Assembly: GCF_029510815.1 (NCBI RefSeq)
Contig: NZ_CP120360.1
Span: 3,100,001 to 3,164,000, forward strand
Reading direction: 5' to 3'
From: Janibacter sp. DB-40
Lineage (GTDB): Bacteria; Actinomycetota; Actinomycetes; Actinomycetales; Dermatophilaceae
DNA: 64,000 bases
Every line of letters begins with the position of its first letter. Within the stretch, counting starts at the first letter, position 1. The position numbers and the translations under genes were made by a program. The notes under the pieces are model-generated. The model was not told the origin of the DNA, did not search any database, and worked only from the letters and a program-made list of their open reading frames with translations. Shown here piece after piece: positions 59,646-64,000 of this stretch.

Positions 59646-59652
59646 GAGCACG

Positions 59653-60654
59653 ATGACCCAGTTCTATGCCGGTCGCCACCGCGCGCCGCAGCAGCCCACC
59701 GTCCGCAAGACCGGCCTGAGCATCGCCGCCGCCGCAGCGCTCAGCCTCACGGCCCCCGCCCTGCTCACCACCGGCAGCGCCTCCGCGGCGCCGGCCACCG
59801 TGAGCGCGCCGTCGGTCAAGAGCACGCCGAGCACCTTCTCCGACATCGTCGGCTACGGCGACCGCGGCTCCGTGGTGCGCGCGATCCAGCGCGTCGTCGG
59901 CACCAGCGTCGACGGCATCTTCGGCCCCGCGACGCTCGCCGCCGTCAAGGACTACCAGGCCGACAACGGCCTGGCCGTCGACGGCGTCGTCGGCCCGCGC
60001 ACCGGCTCCGAGATGGGCCTGGGCGGCTCGACCTCCAGCACCTCGACCCGCGTCGCGAGCAGCACCTCGAACTTCACCGGCGTCGTCCGCTACGGCGACC
60101 GCGGCTCGCTCGTGCGCGAGGTCCAGCGCGCCGTCGGCACCAGCGTCGACGGCGTCTTCGGCCCCGCGACGCTCTCGGCCGTCAAGCGCTTCCAGGCCGA
60201 CAACGGCCTGGCCGTCGACGGCGTCGTCGGCCCGCGCACCGGCTCGGCCATGGGCCTGCAGGGGTCGACGTCCTCCTCGCCCACCCGCGCCTCGCGCACG
60301 GCCACCCGCACCGCGATCTCCAGCAACAGCTCGGTCCTCGGCACCGCGGCGAGCCTCGTCGGCACCCCGTACCGCTACGGCGGCACGACCCCCTCCGGCT
60401 TCGACTGCTCCGGCTTCACCCAGTACGTCTTCGCCAAGCACGGCATCTCCCTGCCGCGTACGGCCGAGCAGCAGCGACAGGCCGCCACGCGCGTCTCCTC
60501 GCCGCAGCCGGGTGACCTCGTCTTCTTCGGGGCCCCCGCGTACCACATGGGCATCTACGCCGGGAACGGCATGATGTACGACTCCGGCAACTCCCGCGTG
60601 CCGGTCTCCAAGCGCGCGATCTGGACCTCGAACGTGACCTACGGTCGCGTCTGA
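59653..60654 (+). CDS. NlpC/P60 peptidoglycan hydrolase with two PG-binding repeats
   Basis: A 333-residue exported endopeptidase. Signal peptide with TGLSIAAAAALSLTAPALLT and cleavage near ASAAP. Two peptidoglycan_binding_1 repeats follow (GYGDRGSVVRAIQRVVGTSV and RYGDRGSLVREVQRAVGTSV, each ending NGLAVDGVVGPRTGS). The C-terminal NlpC/P60 domain has the nucleophile in SGFDCSGFTQYVFAKHG, the His in GAPAYHMGIYAGNGMMYDSG. Controlled by a c-di-AMP riboswitch and probably MtrA. Confidence 0.96.
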   Translation: MTQFYAGRHRAPQQPTVRKTGLSIAAAAALSLTAPALLTTGSASAAPATVSAPSVKSTPSTFSDIVGYGDRGSVVRAIQRVVGTSVDGIFGPATLAAVKDYQADNGLAVDGVVGPRTGSEMGLGGSTSSTSTRVASSTSNFTGVVRYGDRGSLVREVQRAVGTSVDGVFGPATLSAVKRFQADNGLAVDGVVGPRTGSAMGLQGSTSSSPTRASRTATRTAISSNSSVLGTAASLVGTPYRYGGTTPSGFDCSGFTQYVFAKHGISLPRTAEQQRQAATRVSSPQPGDLVFFGAPAYHMGIYAGNGMMYDSGNSRVPVSKRAIWTSNVTYGRV

Positions 60655-60663
60655 TCCACCCCC

Positions 60664-60708
60664 GACGACGACGGGCCCCGACCACCACGGTCGGGGCCCG
60701 TCGTCGTC
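60664..60708 (+). terminator. Rho-independent-type terminator
   Basis: Perfect 20-base-pair stem, left arm 60664-60683 (GACGACGACGGGCCCCGACC) and right arm 60689-60708, loop ACCAC, starting 10 bases after the NlpC/P60 stop codon. No U-tract follows, as is usual in high-GC actinobacteria. Confidence 0.85.
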
Positions 60709-60832
60709 CGCAGCCATGAGTCCCCGGACGAGAGGGCACGGGGGCTCCGTGGGCGCAGGTCGCCCAGCGACCGTGACCCCCGGACGTCGGCCTAGGCTGG
60801 TGAGCGATGCCCACCGACGCTGCGGAGACGAC

Positions 60833-61531
60833 ATGAGCGGGACACCCAAGCTGTCCGACGAGTCCCTGCGGCACTTCGCCCGGATCCGCGAGGACTTCAC
60901 CCGGATGATGCTCGGCTACCGCTTCGGCATGGAGCAGGTGGCCACCCGGCTGGACATCCTGCGCGAGGAGTTCACCGAGCTGCACCAGGACAACCCGATC
61001 GAGCACATCTCAAGCCGCCTGAAGAGCCCGGAGAGCATCATCGCCAAGGCCGCCCGGCAGGGCGTGGAGCTGGAGATCGAGGCCCTGCGCGCAGGCATCA
61101 CCGACATCGCCGGCATCCGCGTGGTCTCCCCCTTCGTCGCCGACCTCTACCGGCTGGTCGACTCGCTCACCGCGCAGCCCGACATCACGGTGCGCACCGT
61201 CAAGGACTACGTCGCCCGGCCCAAGCCCAACGGCTACCGCTCCCTCCACCTCATCCTCGAGATCCCCGTCTTCCTGTCCTCGGGACCCGTGCAGGTCCCC
61301 GTGGAGGTGCAGTTCCGGACGGTCGCGATGGACTTCTGGGCGAGCACGGAGCACAAGATCTTCTACAAGTACGAGGGTGACGTCCCCTCCGGCCTGCGCC
61401 GGCGGATCACCGAGGCGGCCGCGACCGCGGCCCGCATGGACGAGGAGATGGCCGACCTGCTGCGAGCGGTCCACGGTGACGCCGAGGGCAGCCCGGTCGA
61501 GGGCCGGGTCCACGACCGCGAGCGCCGCTGA
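60833..61531 (+). CDS. Small alarmone synthetase (RelA/SpoT synthetase domain)
   Basis: A 232-residue protein with only the (p)ppGpp synthetase domain, no hydrolase or TGS/ACT domains. Seen: IEHISSRLKSPESIIAKAAR (ATP/GTP-binding basic loop), ITDIAGIRVVSPFVADLYRL (catalytic Asp), YVARPKPNGYRSLHLILEIP and VEVQFRTVAMDFWASTEHKI (catalytic Glu, GTP base contact). ATG 60833 has GGAG 7 bases upstream. It lies between two NlpC/P60 hydrolase genes, linking alarmone output with wall remodelling by position only. Confidence 0.9.
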   Translation: MSGTPKLSDESLRHFARIREDFTRMMLGYRFGMEQVATRLDILREEFTELHQDNPIEHISSRLKSPESIIAKAARQGVELEIEALRAGITDIAGIRVVSPFVADLYRLVDSLTAQPDITVRTVKDYVARPKPNGYRSLHLILEIPVFLSSGPVQVPVEVQFRTVAMDFWASTEHKIFYKYEGDVPSGLRRRITEAAATAARMDEEMADLLRAVHGDAEGSPVEGRVHDRERR

Positions 61532-61558
61532 CGAGAAGTCACCCGACGAGGGCCTGTC

Positions 61559-61575
61559 GTTACCATTTCGTGACC
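61559..61575. promoter_or_regulatory. MtrA-like box ahead of the second NlpC/P60 gene
   Basis: GTTACCATTTCGTGACC; reverse strand GGTCACGAAATGGTAAC holds GTCAC and GTAAC 11 bases apart, a better match to the MtrA direct repeat than the copy at 59408. The following bases (CCTTATGGCTTACGGT) also resemble the sequence downstream of the first copy, so the two genes share a promoter module. Confidence 0.55.
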
Positions 61576-61584
61576 TTATGGCTT

Positions 61585-61718
61585 ACGGTGGTCCGCGGTT
61601 CCGAGATGCAGCGGAACCCCGTCGGGACCGCCGTGTCCTGCCGACCCCGGCGGTCCCCTGTTCGACACAGGCAGGAGCGGGCTCCCGGCAGGCCGGTGGT
61701 CCCGCAGGCGTGAGGAGA
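61585..61718 (+). ncRNA. Structured leader, possibly a degenerate riboswitch
   Basis: The leader of the second NlpC/P60 gene has a strong stem GGGACCGCCG/CGGCGGTCCC, a CCTG/CAGG hairpin and a CGGG/CCCG hairpin. Its tail GGTCCCGCAGGCGTGAGGAG resembles the end of the c-di-AMP riboswitch before the paralogue, but the core aptamer segments are not recognisable. It may be a decayed copy or another structured element. Confidence 0.4.
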
Positions 61719-61723
61719 CTCGC

Positions 61724-62551
61724 ATGACCACCACGTTCTATGCCGGGCGCCACCGCGCAGTCCGCACGGCCCCGAGCACGACCCAGCGCGCCGGAGTCGG
61801 CGTCCTCGCCGCAGCCGCCCTCAGCCTGGGCGCGACCACCATGACCGCGACGAGCGCCTCCGCCAACGCGGGCGGCCCCACCGGCAGCGCACCGGCACCG
61901 ACGAGCACGACGGTGTCGAGCGACTCGTCGGGCTTCGACGGCTACGTGCGCGTCGGCGACACGGGCGCCGTCGTCGAGGAGATCCAGCAGGAGGTCGGCG
62001 CCACCGAGGACGGCGTCTTCGGTTCCGAGACCGAGCAGGCCGTCGAGGCCTGGCAGGGCGACAACGGCCTCGCCGTCGACGGCGTCGTCGGCCCGAGGAC
62101 CGGCTCCGCGATGGGCCTGGACGGTGCGACCGGCTCCACCGGCTCCACGGGCTCCACGTCCGGCGACTCGGATGCAACCGCCACGAGCGGCGGCGCCACC
62201 TCCGTCGAGGGTGACGCCGAGTCCTCCTCGCTCCTGGCCACGGCCGAGAGCCTCGTCGGGACCCCGTACGTGTACGGCGGCGAGGACCCGTCCGGCTTCG
62301 ACTGCTCCGGCTTCACCCAGTACGTCTTCGCCCAGCACGGGATCGACCTCCCGCGCATGACCGGCGACCAGCAGGCCGCGGCGACCCCGGTGTCCGACCC
62401 GCAGCCGGGCGACCTCGTCTTCTTCGGCTCGCCCGCCTACCACGTGGGCATCTACGCCGGCGACGGCAAGATGTACGACTCCGGCACGGAGGGCTCGACC
62501 GTCACCAAGCGCGACATCTGGACGGACGACGTGACCTACGGTCGCTTCTGA
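61724..62551 (+). CDS. NlpC/P60 peptidoglycan hydrolase with one PG-binding repeat
   Basis: A 275-residue paralogue of the gene at 59653. Both begin with MT..FYAGRHRA, then a signal peptide (VGVLAAAALSLGATTMTATS, cleavage near ASANA). One PG-binding repeat (VRVGDTGAVVEEIQQEVGAT to NGLAVDGVVGPRTGS), an acidic Gly/Ser/Thr linker (STGSTGSTSGDSD), and the catalytic domain with PSGFDCSGFTQYVFAQHG and GSPAYHVGIYAGDGKMYDSG. It looks like a duplication with loss of one repeat. Confidence 0.95.
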   Translation: MTTTFYAGRHRAVRTAPSTTQRAGVGVLAAAALSLGATTMTATSASANAGGPTGSAPAPTSTTVSSDSSGFDGYVRVGDTGAVVEEIQQEVGATEDGVFGSETEQAVEAWQGDNGLAVDGVVGPRTGSAMGLDGATGSTGSTGSTSGDSDATATSGGATSVEGDAESSSLLATAESLVGTPYVYGGEDPSGFDCSGFTQYVFAQHGIDLPRMTGDQQAAATPVSDPQPGDLVFFGSPAYHVGIYAGDGKMYDSGTEGSTVTKRDIWTDDVTYGRF

Positions 62552-62565
62552 TCCATCCCGCGCAG

Positions 62566-62593
62566 GGGCCCCGACCGGCACCGGTCGGGGCCC
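62566..62593 (+). terminator. Rho-independent-type terminator
   Basis: Perfect 13-base-pair stem GGGCCCCGACCGG (62566-62578) / CCGGTCGGGGCCC (62581-62593) with a 2-base loop, followed by TTCGTCGT, 15 bases past the NlpC/P60 stop. The inner sequence is close to the terminator at 60664, in line with duplication of the whole transcription unit. Confidence 0.85.
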
Positions 62594-62697
62594 TTCGTCG
62601 TGCGCGGGGCCGGCCCACCCCGTCGAGGTCCGGTCCACGTCACCGGTGGCAGCAGTGAGGCTCTCGTGCGTCGCGCGGCAAGTGGCAGGCTGGTGCC

Positions 62698-63315
62698 ATG
62701 AGCACCCACAGCTTCGACGACAAGGCCGCCACCTGGGACGAGGACCCGGACAAGGCCCGGCAGTCGGGTGAGGTCGCTCGCGGCATCGCCGCGGCCGTCC
62801 CGCTCGCCCCGCGCAGCCGGGTCCTGGAGTACGGCGCAGGCACCGGACTGGTGACCATCGCGCTGCTCGACGAGCTCATCGAGCCGACCCTCACGCTGGC
62901 AGACAACTCCTCCGGCATGAGGCAGGTGCTCGCCGACAAGGTCGAGGCGGGGATCCTCCCTTCGCCGACCCGGGTCTCGGACCTCGATCTGGAGAGCCAC
63001 CCGGTCCCGACCGACCGCTACGACCTGGTGGTCTCCTCGATGGTCATGCACCACGTGAAGAGCTTCGACGTCGTGCTCGGGGCCTTCTTCGAGATGCTCG
63101 ACCCGGGCGGTCACGTGTGCATCGCCGACCTGGACAAGGAGGACGGCTCCTTCCACGATCACGACTTCGACGGACACCACGGCTTCGACCGGAGCAGCCT
63201 GCGGGCATCGATGGAGCAGGCCGGGTTCACCGACGTCACCGTCTCGGACTGCTCCTCGGTCACCCGCGACGACGCCACCTACCCCGTCTTCCTCGCGGTC
63301 GGCCGTCGGCCCTGA
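62698..63315 (+). CDS. Class I SAM-dependent methyltransferase
   Basis: A 205-residue methyltransferase: ATWDEDPDKARQSGEVARGI near the start, SAM motif I SRVLEYGAGTGLVTIALLDE, motif II LTLADNSSGMRQVLADK, YDLVVSSMVMHHVKSFDVVL (motif IV) and GGHVCIADLDKEDGSFHDHD. The layout resembles UbiE/YafE-type enzymes. Acceptor substrate unknown. A GC-rich hairpin follows the stop. Confidence 0.92.
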   Translation: MSTHSFDDKAATWDEDPDKARQSGEVARGIAAAVPLAPRSRVLEYGAGTGLVTIALLDELIEPTLTLADNSSGMRQVLADKVEAGILPSPTRVSDLDLESHPVPTDRYDLVVSSMVMHHVKSFDVVLGAFFEMLDPGGHVCIADLDKEDGSFHDHDFDGHHGFDRSSLRASMEQAGFTDVTVSDCSSVTRDDATYPVFLAVGRRP

Positions 63316-63324
63316 GCAGCGCCC

Positions 63325-63358
63325 GAGCGCGCCGGGTCCCGCATGGACGGGCGCGCTC
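63325..63358. terminator. Possible terminator hairpin
   Basis: 9-base-pair stem GAGCGCGCC (63325-63333) / GGCGCGCTC (63350-63358), 16-base loop, just after the methyltransferase stop and before the SRPBCC gene. Confidence 0.5.
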
Positions 63359-63395
63359 CGGGTAGGCCTTCGACCCCGACCCAGTGGAGCAGCCG

Positions 63396-63842
63396 ATGTC
63401 CGAGAACACGACCATCATCAACGCCTCACCCGACGACGTGTGGAAGGTGCTCGCCGACGGCTGGCTCTTCCCGCTGTGGGTCGTCGGTGCCTCCCGGATG
63501 CGCGATGTGGAGCCCGACTGGCCCGCCGCGGGCAGTCGCATCCACCACTCCGTCGGTGTCTGGCCCCACCTCATCGACGACAACACCGAGGTGCTCGCCT
63601 CCGAGGAGGGGGTGGCGCTGCGCCTGAAGGCCCGGGCGTGGCCGATGGGCGAGGCGGAGGTCCTCATCACCCTCACCCCCTCCGACGGGCAGACGGAGGT
63701 GACGATCCTCGAGGACGCCACCAACGGTCCCGGTCGGTTCCTGCCCGCGGCAGTCAGGGAACCGGGGATCGCCTGGCGCAACACCGAGACCCTGCGTCGG
63801 CTCGCCCTCCTCGTCGAGGGCCGCGCCCACCGATCGGTCTGA
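63396..63842 (+). CDS. SRPBCC (START-like) family protein
   Basis: A 148-residue helix-grip protein of the polyketide cyclase/dehydrase type: TTIINASPDDVWKVLADGWL, PLWVVGASRMRDVEPDWPAA, RIHHSVGVWPHLIDDNTEVL, AEVLITLTPSDGQTEVTILE. ATG 63396 has GGAG 7 bases upstream. It begins 20 bases before the next gene, an FAD-dependent oxidoreductase, so the pair is likely one transcript acting on a hydrophobic ligand. Confidence 0.88.
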   Translation: MSENTTIINASPDDVWKVLADGWLFPLWVVGASRMRDVEPDWPAAGSRIHHSVGVWPHLIDDNTEVLASEEGVALRLKARAWPMGEAEVLITLTPSDGQTEVTILEDATNGPGRFLPAAVREPGIAWRNTETLRRLALLVEGRAHRSV

Positions 63843-63862
63843 TCCCGTAGGAGGATGGCGGC

Positions 63863-64000
63863 ATGCCCAGCACAGCCCCCGACGCGGTCGTCATCGGTGC
63901 CGGACCCAACGGTCTCGTCGCGGCCAACCACCTCGCGGACGCGGGATGGTCGGTCCTCGTCCTCGAGGCCGCACCCGAGGTGGGGGGCGCCGTGCACAGT
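63863..64000 (+). CDS. NAD(P)/FAD-dependent oxidoreductase (phytoene desaturase-like), N-terminal part
   Basis: Only 46 residues are visible before the right edge. They form a dinucleotide-binding motif [20 protein letters not shown] (GxGxxG) followed by [16 protein letters not shown] (acid at the strand end and the GG motif), as in phytoene dehydrogenase-related proteins. Start ATG 63863 has GGAGG upstream. The rest of the gene is outside the window. Confidence 0.88.
   Translation, partial: MPSTAPDAVVIGAGPNGLVAANHLADAGWSVLVLEAAPEVGGAVHS

Noticed and set aside
61585..61718. Second complete c-di-AMP riboswitch
   Set aside because: The aptamer core segments seen at 59,525-59,640 (GGAACGGGGGACCC, GGGGTGAAG, GACAGCTAACC) are missing.

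Overview
The window is high-GC, gene-dense, strongly GC3-biased DNA with frequent ATGA/GTGA start-stop overlaps and many GTG starts. This is typical of an actinobacterium. The tmsA/tmsB pair for 10-methyl branched fatty acids, a c-di-AMP riboswitch ahead of an NlpC/P60 gene, an ECF41 sigma factor and a mycoredoxin all fit Micrococcales. An Intrasporangiaceae (Janibacter-like) host is my inference, not something proven here.

Layout. 1-6.6 kb: partial PPK2, AlaX-type editing protein, SelO, two VOC proteins, YbaK, a PLP decarboxylase, DUF952 and a small AraC regulator. 6.7-15.3 kb: a catabolic locus (succinate-semialdehyde-type dehydrogenase, class III aminotransferase, DUF3830, alpha/beta hydrolase, amidase, D-2-hydroxyacid dehydrogenase, two maleate-isomerase/Asp-Glu-racemase-like proteins and a GntR/FCD regulator). 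It carries ATTGTCAACAAT palindromes at its two divergent promoter regions. 15.5-23.4 kb: Glu/Leu/Phe/Val dehydrogenase with divergent LysR, DUF998 plus lipase, DUF3105 plus DUF305, a threonine-dehydratase-like enzyme, and an ECF41 sigma factor with its carboxymuconolactone-decarboxylase-like partner behind a textbook ECF41 promoter. 23.5-32.2 kb: recC-recB-recD, in which recB is interrupted by an apparent one-base frameshift and all three genes carry repeat-like inserts. 32.3-38.6 kb: ASCH protein, DrrAB-type ABC exporter, secreted metalloprotease, LLM oxidoreductase, SprT-like protein, mycoredoxin and a GTPase-like protein.

38.7-49.35 kb is the most unusual part. A lipoprotein of the F510_1955 type, an 18-cysteine cytosolic copper-storage protein (Csp) and a YdhK/DUF1541 lipoprotein precede an eight-gene operon derived from complex I: nuoA, a NuoB/NuoD-like fusion, nuoH, J, K, L, M and N. 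No NADH module and no NuoC or NuoI is present. The B/D-like fusion has lost the iron-sulfur cysteines and carries 17 tandem Asp-His-(Glu/Gly)-Asp repeats that resemble copper-binding Met/His repeats. Quinone-site signatures of A, B and H are degenerate, while key antiporter residues of K and L (and a lysine in M and N) are kept. An octamer that is very common in the rest of the window is absent here, which suggests acquisition by transfer.

49.4-64 kb: tmsB/tmsA, an alpha/beta hydrolase with glutaminase-STAS, a secreted endonuclease I, a zinc alcohol dehydrogenase, an AtoE-type transporter, a GNAT-Nudix fusion, two NlpC/P60 hydrolases (one behind a c-di-AMP riboswitch) flanking a small alarmone synthetase, a methyltransferase, an SRPBCC protein and the start of a phytoene-dehydrogenase-like oxidoreductase. 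No tRNA, rRNA, CRISPR array, transposase or integrase was seen.
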